The translations under genes and the position numbers were made by a program. Source: an uncultured Bacteroidales bacterium (GTDB lineage Bacteria > Bacteroidota > Bacteroidia > Bacteroidales > Bacteroidaceae). Taken from it: a stretch of DNA of 64,000 nucleotides. Below, in pieces: positions 34,267-43,996 of this stretch; the first letter of the stretch is position 1; every line of letters starts with the position of its first letter. The stretch is taken from NCBI GenBank assembly GCA_902776455.1, contig CACYQI010000037.1:1-64000 (forward strand), in the 5' to 3' direction. Under the pieces are notes generated by a model that had not been told where the DNA came from, did not search any database, and saw nothing but the letters and a program-made list of their open reading frames with translations.

Positions 34267-36404
34267 TAAAACAGCACTTTCTTTCCGTTCACAATGTAGA
34301 TGCCTTTTGGCAATTTACCATTAACTGGTTTAGCATTTACCTTTTGACCGGCAAGGTTGCAGATTGAATGGTCAATGGGGAATAGGGAATGGTCAATGGC
34401 TTCGATGCCTGTGGCTTCTTCGTCAATGTCGAGGTAGATGCCGGCGGGTTTGATGTTGCTGCCGCTCAAGTCGAGATAGCCCTTGCCCTTTGCGATAGAA
34501 GTGCCTGCTTTAACAGGGAAGAAGCCCGACACGCCGTCCTGCTCGGCTATGCAGTAAATGCTGTTCTCCTGCGTTACGGACAAGGAGGCTGTGGTAGCCT
34601 TCAGCATGTTGCCTTCGAGGGATGCAGCGGTTTGCGTGACAGGTATCTGATAGGTGCCTGCTCCTCCATCGGAGCGGACGACGACAGCCTCGTCGGCCGG
34701 CACGACGGTCACTTCCTCGGCATGTGCAAACGACGCGTTGCCTTCCACAATTCCCACTATCTTATAGGCTTTGACGTTGGTCGAGCTGAAATCGACGTTG
34801 TGCCCTGGAGCCACGAAGGTATGCCATTTGTCGCTCGTGAGCTTGCAGGGAGCGCTTGTGCCCTCGGTGCGAAGGATGCCGCAGTCGAAGTAGGCACCGC
34901 CCCAGTTCTGCTGTATCATGATGGCCAGAACGTTACGTCCCACCTTCAGCTTGCTTGAAGCAATGCTTGTGACGCCGTAGTTGTTGAAGTCTGAGCTCCA
35001 TCCATTGGCGCTCGTCAGCAGGGAGCCGTTGAGATAGACCTTGAAGTCGTCGTCGTGGTAATAGTAGAACCTGTAATTGTCGATAGTGGGGTCGTGGTCG
35101 ATGGTGAACTCGCGACGAATGAAGAGGACGTTGTACGTGCCGTCCCACTGCGAGTAGTAGGGAGCGCCGGTGCCTGCCGAAGCTGTGGGGAACTGCTTCG
35201 TCTCCCATTTCGAGTCGTTGTACTTTTCGGTGTTCCAACCTGCTGGACCCACCACACCGTCGAGCTGCGAAGCGGCATTGCTGTCTTCGCCGCCGGGCTG
35301 AGAGGGTCCTTCTCTGCGCAGGAACTTAGCCTCCCACATCATCTCCCGTCCGCGGGGAGCGACGTAGAGGTTGCCGGAAGCATCGTAGATGGGGTCGCCC
35401 TGCTTGGACATCGTATAGCGGAAGTTGTGGTTGATAATCTCTTTGGTGAGGCTCAGACCGTAGTAGCCGCTGCCGTCGCCATCGCAGCAGAAGTCCATGA
35501 AGACCAGTCCGGCGGGGCCGTTGTAGTTGCCCGAGGCGAGAAGCTGCTGCAGGTAGGGGTTGGTAGTCTTAGCGTTGTTCTGACAGGCAGAGTTGGTGGC
35601 AGTGCCACTATAGCCGGAGGTTTCGTTGACGACCCACGTATAGCTGTACCCGCCAGCGAGTTGGCTACTGCGAGTCAGCATGTCGCGTATAGCTTGCTTC
35701 TTCGTGTTGATGTCGGAATACTCATAGTGGTCCTGCACCCACCACGGGCACTTGTACGTGCCGGGACCGAAGCAATGGCCGCCAAGCATGTCGTTGATGT
35801 TGGAGCGATTGTTGCTCAAGTCAACGGTCCGGCCGCCGTATATGGGTTCGTTGTAAGCGTCGCGGCTGATGAAGAGTATCTTGCCGCGCGCCTCGCCGAC
35901 AGTGAGGTTAGGACGGAAGTTCACGAGGTAGTCCTTGAAGGAGGCAAGGCTTGTCTGCAACATGGAACCGAAGCTCGAGTTGCTGTCGTCGGCTTCCACC
36001 TCATGCCGGATGAGCACGACGCAGAACTCGGTGGGGTGCGCCGTGACGTAGTCGCGGAGTTGTCCCATCACGGTGTTGAAGTCGAAGCTTGTGACAAGGA
36101 TGCCGTGACAGATGGTCAGCTTGCCGTTCTTCACGGCAGGACGCAGGTCGAAGAGCCTTGCTCCCAGGGGCAACATCTGCTGCACCGATTTGGTCTGGTC
36201 TTTACCCGAAACCATCGCGGCAATGGCGCTTGTGCCCGAGAACGAACTTGTGCAGGCATCGTGGGCGCCGGGGATGGAGAGCTGGCAGACGAAAGCGTTG
36301 TCGTCGAGCTGCGACATCCAGTTCTCATAGTCACTCACCTGTGCCATCAAACGGCAAAAAGGTGAAGAAACAAGAAGAGTCAAAAGTAGGAATACCTTTT
36401 TCAT
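34266..36404 (-). CDS. Exported PI-PLC X-domain-like protein with jelly-roll module
   Basis: 712 residues from the ATG at 36404, which starts a good signal peptide (KKVFLLLTLLVSSPFCRLMAQ); the longer frame to 36461 would overlap the promoter. Residues about 25-330 resemble the phosphatidylinositol-specific phospholipase C X domain, with two expected catalytic histidines: H48 in LSIPGAHDACTS and H100 in LTICHG, plus LGARLFDLRP. About 365-500 form a jelly-roll-like domain (NVLFIRREFTID, YYYHDDDFKVYLNGSLL). The tail is CNLAGQKVN...PKGIYIVNGKKVLF, preceded by a tcaatgg-type repeat coding HSLFPIDHS. Substrate could be glycosylphosphatidylinositol or host lipid; unknown. Confidence 0.85.
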   Translation of the reverse strand: MKKVFLLLTLLVSSPFCRLMAQVSDYENWMSQLDDNAFVCQLSIPGAHDACTSSFSGTSAIAAMVSGKDQTKSVQQMLPLGARLFDLRPAVKNGKLTICHGILVTSFDFNTVMGQLRDYVTAHPTEFCVVLIRHEVEADDSNSSFGSMLQTSLASFKDYLVNFRPNLTVGEARGKILFISRDAYNEPIYGGRTVDLSNNRSNINDMLGGHCFGPGTYKCPWWVQDHYEYSDINTKKQAIRDMLTRSSQLAGGYSYTWVVNETSGYSGTATNSACQNNAKTTNPYLQQLLASGNYNGPAGLVFMDFCCDGDGSGYYGLSLTKEIINHNFRYTMSKQGDPIYDASGNLYVAPRGREMMWEAKFLRREGPSQPGGEDSNAASQLDGVVGPAGWNTEKYNDSKWETKQFPTASAGTGAPYYSQWDGTYNVLFIRREFTIDHDPTIDNYRFYYYHDDDFKVYLNGSLLTSANGWSSDFNNYGVTSIASSKLKVGRNVLAIMIQQNWGGAYFDCGILRTEGTSAPCKLTSDKWHTFVAPGHNVDFSSTNVKAYKIVGIVEGNASFAHAEEVTVVPADEAVVVRSDGGAGTYQIPVTQTAASLEGNMLKATTASLSVTQENSIYCIAEQDGVSGFFPVKAGTSIAKGKGYLDLSGSNIKPAGIYLDIDEEATGIEAIDHSLFPIDHSICNLAGQKVNAKPVNGKLPKGIYIVNGKKVLF

Positions 36405-36430
36405 AAAGCAAAATGTTATGTTACCCGATG

Positions 36431-36461
36431 CAAAAATAGCGAATTTCTGCATACGATGCAA
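36431..36461 (-). promoter_or_regulatory. Promoter of the PI-PLC-like gene
   Basis: TTG (36461-36459) and TATTTTTG (36438-36431) on the minus strand with a 20-bp spacer. The short leader fixes the start at 36404. Confidence 0.65.
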
Positions 36462-36708
36462 GGAAAAAGGCCGTTATTTGTTGTAAAAGTGTCATTTCCG
36501 CAGTCGTTGGCAGTCGCAGTCGGGCAGTTTTTCCCGCTGTACCTTGCGATTTTGCATGAAGAACGCATGAACCCCGTCCCCTACGGCAATCTTTGTTCGC
36601 ACGGCTCTGAGCGGGCGAAGTTTAACCTTCTTAGAGGCAGTGAGATATGTGGAGACAAAAACAAAGCGACTGCGGGAAGAGCAAGAGGCGCCACAGGGCA
36701 CCATTTCA

Positions 36709-36812
36709 CACTCCACGGAGAATCGGCTCACACTCCACGGAGCATCGGCTTACACTCCACGGAGCATCGGGCTACACTCCACGGAGCATCGGGCTACACT
36801 CCACGGAGCGTA
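36709..36812. repeat. 22-bp-period array, five 'cactccacggag' units
   Basis: The word cactccacggag recurs at 36709, 36731, 36753, 36775 and 36797, an exact 22-bp step; spacers are near-copies of catcggctca. Confidence 0.9.
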
Positions 36813-36886
36813 AAACGACCCCTTGCAGGGAGGTGTTTCAACCACCCTTTTCCTCCCCTTCGAGGAATGGGTTTCACAATATTGGT

Positions 36887-37006
36887 GTCCATGGAAAATC
36901 CAGAGCGCCTCTGCTTATGCGCCTATTATTCAGCTTTCCTAACGAAAAGCAACTCATGGGGGCTTATCTTAAGTCTCGAAGAGACGAAAGACCACAGACG
37001 GGGGTG
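36887..37006. repeat. Dispersed ~120-bp repeat, copy 1
   Basis: Clearly similar along its length to 52711-52830 and, inverted, to 48764-48882. Shared landmarks are gaaaatc, ctatta, gacgaaaagca, cttaagtct, gaagagacgaaag and cacagacgggggtg. Confidence 0.8.
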
Positions 37007-37168
37007 ATTTCCGGACACTAATAGTTTCACAAGAACTTTCCGCTTCTTTCTTCAGGTAGCCCCAGCCGCAAGGGAGAGGACACAGTCGCTTCCGGAAGGT
37101 GCGTAAGAACACTCCGCCCCCTGCCACGAGGTGCAGCAGAGGGCGGACAATAACATAGGAAGCTGTGC

Positions 37169-40100
37169 TTATTGCTTAGCCATGATTTCCAGCACGGCTA
37201 CGAAGTCGGCGATGTCAACCTTGCCGTCGCCGTTGAGGTCTGCCTCGGCATCATTTCCGTCGCGAGCCATGACTTCGAGTACAGCCACAGCATCGGCGAT
37301 GTCAACCTTGCCGTCGCGGTTCAGGTCGCCGTCGATGCCGAAGCCGCAGAACTGGGCGTAGTCGCCGCGCTCCACTTGCCATTGGAGCAGAGGCCAACCG
37401 AGACCGATGGTACCGTCCTCGTGCCAGCCTTCCCACTTCCAGGCGATGTCGCTGATTTCGGCCTGGTTCTGTATGCCGTAGAAGAGGAAGTTCTGCGTGC
37501 TGCAACCTTGCGTGTCGGCAATGGCCATCGTAGCTGTGCTGCCGTTAGCCTTGCCTGCGGAGTAGCTGTTGATGATGGTGAGAGCCGGGTTGCCCATGCC
37601 GATGAAGTCGCCCAGCGTGCCTTCGCCGCTGACAGCTGCGTTGGCATAGACGTTGGTGACAGTAGCTTCGGCCGTGATGCCTGCAAGGGCACCGCCGTAG
37701 CCGTTAGCCACAAGCTTGCCGTTCACATAGCATCCGTCCACGATGGCTGCGCCGTCTTCCGAGCCAAGCTGACCAGCCAGGATGCCTGCACTCTGTGACT
37801 TGCTGCCATCCACCTGTGCGCCAAAGAAGCCAAGGTTCTTCACCTCGCCCACAAGCGTGCCGAAGAAGCCTGTCTCATACTCATTGGCCGCCTCTACGCT
37901 CAGGTTCTTGATGATGTGTTTGTTGCCGTCCAGCACGATGGCCTTGCCGTAGCCTTCGTCGTAGCTGTTGCAGTAGAAGGTACTGTTGAGTGGCCACCAG
38001 CCTTCGCCCTTCATGTCGATGTCGGCCATGAGCTTAGCGTAGGTGGTACTGCCGTCGGCCATGCGGTCGCGAAGGCTCTGCAGGTCCTGTTTGTTGGCTA
38101 TCTGCAAGGGGTTGCTCTCGGTGCCGTTGCCCTTCGTCTCGAGCAAGGTAGCCTTCATGGAAGCCTTGTCCATGTCGAACTCGATGAGGTACTTGCCGGC
38201 AGGCGAGATGCGCCAAGTGCGGTCCAGTCCACGCACGAGGTCGGTCACTTCCTCCCCGCTCTTGATTTCGAGATACTGTTCCTCGCTGCCGTAGCGGGCT
38301 TCCGTCCAGCTGCCACGCGTCGTTTGGCTGAAGTTCACCATCTCGTCGGTACTGCGGCAAGCCATGATGCCGAAGGAGGAGAAGGAATTGGAGTTGTCGT
38401 TCACGAGGTCAACCACGCCGACATACTTGCCGCCTCCTACGTGCTGCAAGGGCACTTGCTCGTCGTTCTTCCAGCGCATCAGGCTGCCTTGACGGTTGTT
38501 GAGCGTACCCGTCACGAAGACGGCATTGTCCCACATGTATTCGTCCTGAAGGTCGAAGTCAACAGTCATCGCGTCGAGGTCGAGCACGATGTTGTAGGTG
38601 CCGTTCAGTGCCTGGAAGTCGCTGCCACCCTCCTGCACGTCGAAGTGCTGACGGCCGGGAGTGATGAAGTTGCGGTTCGGGTTGGCACTCTTATAGATAG
38701 TGTTGATGCGACGGAAGTAGAGGCCGGCACGCTGGTCGGCATTGGTGCGACGGCTACGGTCCTGCAAGGTGACGGTGCCCACGAACTTGCCGTCGGCATT
38801 CTTCACGAGCGGATAGAGCGAACACATCTGGTTGTACTGCCATTCGCCGTTCATGCTGTTCTCGTCGTAAAGGTCGCCCTGGACATAGACAACGCCGCCG
38901 ATGATGGGATTCTCCATCAAGTCGGCAATCTTCTGCTCTGCCTGTTCGTCGGTCAGGGTGCCATCGACAATGGCGGGTTCCAGTTCGTCGTAGATGGCAT
39001 ACATATCGTCCTGAAGCTGACCGCCTTCGAGGCCTTCGGCCATGTCGGCAGCAAACTGTGCCAACTCGAGCAGACGCTTATAGACGTCGGCACTGGCAGG
39101 AATGGCGGCAAACTCGGCGTTGATTTCCTCGATGAGCTGCATCTGCTTGTCCTTGTCTGCAGTCTTTGCTTCGGCTATCTTACCCCGAATGGCATCGAGA
39201 TGCGACTGGCTGATGTAGTATTCCTGTTCTACGCGCTGCAGGTCGATAAGCTCTATGCGCTCGCTGTACTGGTTGAGGATTTCTTCGATGGCTTTGCTGC
39301 TCTGTCCGAGGAAAGTAAGGCGGAAGTTGCTCCAAATGGTCAGGTTCTTGTTGTGCCAAGGCGTACCGGTGCTTCGGATGCCGATGCTGAGCTTGCCGCC
39401 CTTGACGATGCCATAGACAGTCTGCTCGTAGCGCCCGCCATTGAAGGCGAAGCTGGCGGTATAGACGTTGTCGGGCACGAAACCTTCCTCGGTGTCTATA
39501 TCGACGCTGCCTGTCTGCTCGCCGTTATGCGGAGCCGTCTCGTCCTCGGTAGCATCGTAGCGGCAGTTCACGCCGTTCTGAGCTGTGGCGTAGCTTACCT
39601 GGTCGGCATAGACGCTCAGCACGGGAGCCGCGAACTCGCCCACAAAGAGCTGTGCCGGAATGATGTCGGTGCCGTCGAAGAGACCTTCGTGGCCTGCACC
39701 GGGACGATAGAAGGCCTGAGCCGTAAGGGCATAGATGCCGTCGGAGAGGCCTGTAAGCTCTTGGCTGACGTCGAACGCCATGTTGTAGGCAGCAGCCACG
39801 GGAACAATGTCGGTGAAGCCGCCGTTGTGAACCATATTGTAGCCGTCCCCGGTGCGTCCTTCAGTGACGGTCCAGCCGTTCCAGGGCGTTGCGTCGTTGA
39901 ACTTGGGATTGACTATGAGGGAAGTCAGGTCGGAACCTTCTGCAGCACTGTTCAGTATGGCCTGCTGCAGCAACTGGCGTGCAAAGACGGCCTCGGCAGC
40001 AAGCTGGTCGGCATCGAGCAGGCGGTTCTCCTTGATATAAAGATACGTACCGTTGGGGAAGTCGTCGGACGGCTCTTCATCTTGCGTCAAGTAAGTCTCC

Positions 40101-41899
40101 AGCTTGTCGGCATCCTCGCCTTGAAGGTCGTCGCGGCTTGCCCACTCCTCATTGATGGCATCGATGGCAGCAAAGAAGGTTTCGTAGGCAGCTACGCTGA
40201 GCTTAATCTGGTCGGGCAGGCGGCTGGCCTGGTCGGCAGCATCGAGAATGGCCTCAACCTCAGTGAGCTTCGCTGCATCCTCCACTACTTTGCGGTAAGC
40301 TTCCTTCAGTGTTTCCAGACCAAGCACTTCGCTCAAGTCCTGTGCATCGTCCTCTATCTGCTTTGCAATAAGGGCGTAGGCAGCGGCATCGTTGCCCACG
40401 TACTCGATGCGGACGCGGTCGATGACGCTCCAGGCTTTGGCGGTGTTGATCTGATTGGTAAGACCTATGCGCAATGTGCCGTCGGTAACGGCCAGATAGA
40501 GCGGGCTGTTCCAGTAGTGACCCTTGCCCATATAGACAGCAGCGCCGGCAGTCGTAGCGGGAACATATTCGTCGGAGGGAAGCTGCACTTCGCCCACGCC
40601 GCCGTTCATCGGCACGTCCTTGCCGTCGGCCGTAATGTCCACGAGTCGGCGGGCCTGTCGCTTACCAGCACTCTCGGCATAATAGTAGGTGTTGCGCATC
40701 ATGTCCTCTTCGTAGTTCTCATAGTCTTCGCTGTCGAGAGCGGCTGCACGACTGAATCCTTGCAAACGGAGCTTATAGACGCCGTTCTCAAGGTCGGTGA
40801 TGTCCTGATGCGTGTCGAAGGTCTTGCCTGCCTGCTCTGCTACGCCATTGCTTACAGCAAACTCGTTGCCTGTCCAGAAGTTGCTGTCGTTGGTGAAGTT
40901 GGCGTTCTTGATGATGGCAAGGAAGCCAGTGTAGCTTGGATCCTCCTGCCCGCAGACGGAGCAGAAGCCGTCAACGAACTTATGGTCAGGAATGACGACC
41001 TCGTTGTTATTGGAATAGGTCATGCCCGACGGGTCAACTGTGCCGTCGCAAAGCATCTTGCCCTTGGGGAAGACCTGTGCATGTCCGTTGGAGAAAGGCA
41101 AGGGTTGGTCGTCCACCTCAGAACCATTGTCGAGGTTCTGATACCACGCGATGCTCGTCTGGTCGCCGTTGAGCTTGTAGCAGAGCGTGCCGTCCATAAT
41201 CTCATCGTAAGAGATGAGAGCCACCTGCTGCTCAACCTCGCTGGTGCAATAGTTGTTAGAGAGATGTCCGTCGGTGACGCGTGCGAAGTAAAGGCCTTTG
41301 CTTTCGCTGTAGCCGCTTACTTCGCTGCAGCTCCAGCAGTTGTTGATGGTAGCCTTGCCACCGCCGCCACCCCATCCGACGAGAGCTGCTGCATCGCTGC
41401 TGCCTTCGATGGCACCTGTCGAGAAGCAGTTCTCGATGAGGAGCGTCGTCTGGCTGCCAGTGTTACCGCCGAAGATGCCTGCTGCTTGAACACCAGTGGC
41501 ATAGACATTGCCCATGTTGCCAAGGTTGCGAAGCGTGACGTTGCCTGCCATCTGGTAGGCGCCGCCCACGAAGGCTACACATTCACCCTGCGCGCTGATG
41601 GAGCAGGTCTCGTCGAGCAAGAGATTCTCGATGAGTGCGCCATTGCCGCAACGTCCGATGAAGCCTACATAGTTGCCGTAGTAATTGACGTGCAGTTCGC
41701 TGATGCGATGCTGCTGGCCGTCGAAGTGTCCGCGATAGGGATTGGTGCCGTTGCCGATAGGCTCGAACATGTCGCTGTAGTCGGTCATGTCAATATCGTT
41801 GGCAAGGCGTGCATTCCAGTCAGCCTTACCGAACTCGTTGACCATGCGAGAGAACCAGTACCCTCGAGGGGAGCATAGTCGAGCTGCGGGTTGCCACAA
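37169..41899 (-). pseudogene. 3' part of a frameshifted GLUG/dockerin-like exported protein
   Basis: This frame continues the protein begun at 43893. Usable sequence starts at about 41863 (GYWFSRMVNEFGKADWNARL), which matches the repeat unit seen earlier in the 5' part (VEWFAAMVNDAH). It contains GLUG-like repeats (YVGFIGRCGNGALIENL, AGIFGGNTG), two jelly-roll-like modules (near NFTNDSNFWTGNEFAVSNG and NPKFNDATPWNGWTVTEG), helical linkers, more GLUG-like repeats (ETGFFGTLVGEVKNLG), and a C-terminal dockerin-type pair of calcium loops (DLNRDGKVDIADAVAVLEVM and DLNGDGKVDIADFVAVLEIM). It has no GIYI tail. Whether the product is made depends on whether the frameshift is real. Confidence 0.75.
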
Positions 41900-43893
41900 T
41901 TGATGCAGAAGCCGTCCTCGAACTCATGAGGAGGAATTGTGCCGCTCGGAGAGTTGCTGTAGCCACTGACTTCAAGAGGTGTACCGTCGCAGTTGAGTTC
42001 TCCACCTGCATAAACCTGACCTCCCTCTATATAATAAGGTACAGGATAAGCATCGGTGTCAAGGCGTTGATACCATGTGATGTTTGTCTGGTCGCCATTG
42101 AGCAAGAAGCAAAGCTCACCGCCTTCGAGAGGCTCGTCGGTCAGCCAGTCACCATCTGTGCCTTGGTGGCCTGCGCCCTGATCGTCGAACTCACTGAAGT
42201 CGTAGCAGTTCGTCATCGTCAATGTATTAGGTTCGAAGCGGATGAGCTGGCAGTACCAACTGAACTTGTTGCCAGCCATATCAGCGCCATTAATGGTGCC
42301 GAGGTTGATACAATTCGTCATAGAACTGCCTCCCTTGTTAATCCACGAGCAGAAAGCTGTGGCGGGTGCGCCTGTAATCTCGCCTGTGTTAAGGCAGTTC
42401 TTCAGTTGAATCGTAGGATAGCCACTCTGGCCCACGCCGAGGATGCCGGCAGCAGAACCTGTGGTGGCTGTAACAGTTGCTTCGTTCACACAGTTTTCGA
42501 TAATGAGAGGTGAGCCTGCATCAACCTGTGCTGCACCAACAAGGCCGCCGATGCCGGACGGACCGGTCACAGAACAACTGCTGTCGATGATGAGGTTGCG
42601 GATGACTGTTGCGCCGCGAATGACACCGAAGAAGCCTTGGAAGTTACTGGTGCCGTCAATAATCATGCCTTTGATGCGGTGGCCTTGTCCGTCGAAGGTG
42701 CCGTTGTATTTGTAAGTAGTGTTGAGGCCGATGGGTGTATGAGCATTTACTGTGCCTTGATAGTCAATGTCGGCTGTCAACATTCCTTTGATAGTGACCA
42801 TATGCGCATCGTTGACCATTGCAGCGAACCACTCGACGTCAGCCACGCTGCCCAGCTCGTAGAAGCCGTCGGCATTGGGCGTGAGGTGGTCCGTCATGAG
42901 GTTGCCGCAGACGGAGCACCAGCCATCGACGTCGTTGTGCTTGGGAGCCGGTGTCGTGTTGCTGTTGCTGTAGGAAACGTCGCCTATGGCAACGCCTGCG
43001 CAGTTCACTTCGCCCACGGCATAGACCTGCCCGTGTGTACTGAAGGGCAAGGGGATGTTGTCTGTGCCCAGCGTCTGATACCAGTTGATGGTGCTCTGGT
43101 CTCCGTTTGCCTTGAAGCAGAGTTCGCCGCTTGCCACCTGGTCATAAGTGATATAGGTGCAGCCGCTTGGTGCAGAAGCCGCATCAGCATCCTGTTGCAG
43201 GCAGTAGCAATTGGTGAATGAGGCACGGTCTGCGGGGTTGCCCCACGAGAAGGTGTTCATCGTTTCTGCTTCCTCAATGGAGATGCAGTTAGTGTAAGAG
43301 ACGGACTTTCCGCCTGTCACCCATCCCACGAAGCCGTGGTTGTAGCCTTGATTGCCCTTCACCTTGATGGCGGAGATGCAGTTAAGGAAGGTGGCGTTGC
43401 GTGAAGCGTAGCCGATGAAGCCTGCGTTGGAGGCATTGGCGTCGTAGTCCACATCGATGTTGACAATGCTTACCACGTTCTCAAACTTCGCGTTGTCGCT
43501 CCAGTTCCATGCGGCAAGTGCGGCGCAGTTCTTGAATGAGGCGCGGATGCTGCCGCCCACGATGAGGTTCTTCACGGTGCCGGCGAAGTTGTAGAACATG
43601 CCGGTCTGCTTCCCTTGGAAGTCGTAGTTGAGCGTGATGGCGTGCCCTGCGCCATCGAAGGTGCCGCTGTACGACGTGGTGTTCGTACAGAGCATGAAGT
43701 CGAGGCCCTCGATGTCGTTGGTCAGCACGACGTCCGTACTCTCGTAGCCTGCCATTTCTGTCCAGGCTTGGAGGTCGGACTTGCTGCCGATGAGGTACGC
43801 ACCGTTCTCGTTCTGCTGCAGGTCTGCCCATGCAGTCTGCCCTGCGAGCAACAACGTGCAGGCAAGGGCCAAAGAGTAAAGTTTACGTTTCAT
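41785..43893 (-). pseudogene. 5' part of a frameshifted GLUG/dockerin-like exported protein
   Basis: The N-terminal 702 codons begin with a signal peptide (about 1-23, cleavage TAWA-D). Repeated beta-type units each combine a GTFDGAGH/GTFDGQGHRI motif with GLUG-like segments (GFIGYASRNATFLNC, GFVGWVTGGKSVSYTNC, GIGGLVGAAQ) and a closing NGDQTNITWYQ...G.VYA block. After LDYAPLEG the frame is wrong and ends at 41785. Adding one G to the GGG run at 41863-41861 (minus strand) would read LEGYWFSRMVNE and join the downstream part, giving about 2235 residues. Causes could be a true mutation, phase-variable run or sequencing error. No promoter of consensus type was found; a 9-bp array lies upstream. 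Confidence 0.8.
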
Positions 43894-43917
43894 GTTGAGA
43901 TAATTTAGTTGGTTAAA

Positions 43918-43989
43918 CTGAGTGTTCTGAGTTATCGGAGGTTTCGGAGTGCTCGGAGTGTTCTGAATGTCCTGAGTATTCTGAGTTAT
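43918..43989. repeat. 9-bp-period array, eight 'ctgagtgtt' units
   Basis: Eight consecutive 9-bp units (ctgagtgtt, ctgagttat, cggaggttt and variants) fill the gap between the GH115 stop and the GLUG gene start. The sequence is unrelated to the aaggacctt arrays but has the same period. Confidence 0.85.
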
Positions 43990-43996
43990 GAGGGCT

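Larger units (their letters stand above)
36462..37168. other. Repeat-filled intergenic region
   Basis: About 700 bp without a recognisable gene between two minus-strand genes. It contains the 22-bp array at 36709 and the 120-bp dispersed repeat at 36887. Frames crossing it read through repeats and are judged non-coding. Confidence 0.6.

Noticed and set aside
35055-36365. 436-codon plus-strand frame opposite the PI-PLC-like gene
   Set aside because: Antisense shadow; the translation has no recognisable motif and the minus strand has catalytic histidines, a signal peptide and a promoter.
36709-36812. 22-bp-period repeats as a CRISPR array
   Set aside because: The step is 22 bp in total, far too short for repeat plus spacer; spacers are near-copies of each other and no cas gene is in the window.
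36456-37021. Plus-strand frames of 124-183 codons across the repeat region
   Set aside because: Their sequence is mostly translated 22-bp and 120-bp repeats, with no start signal or family resemblance.
37916-41878. Uninterrupted 1320-codon plus-strand frame opposite the GLUG/dockerin-like gene
   Set aside because: It has no family resemblance or signal, and the opposite strand encodes recognisable repeats, jelly-roll modules and dockerin loops. Such long antisense frames follow from strong codon bias in a GC-rich gene.
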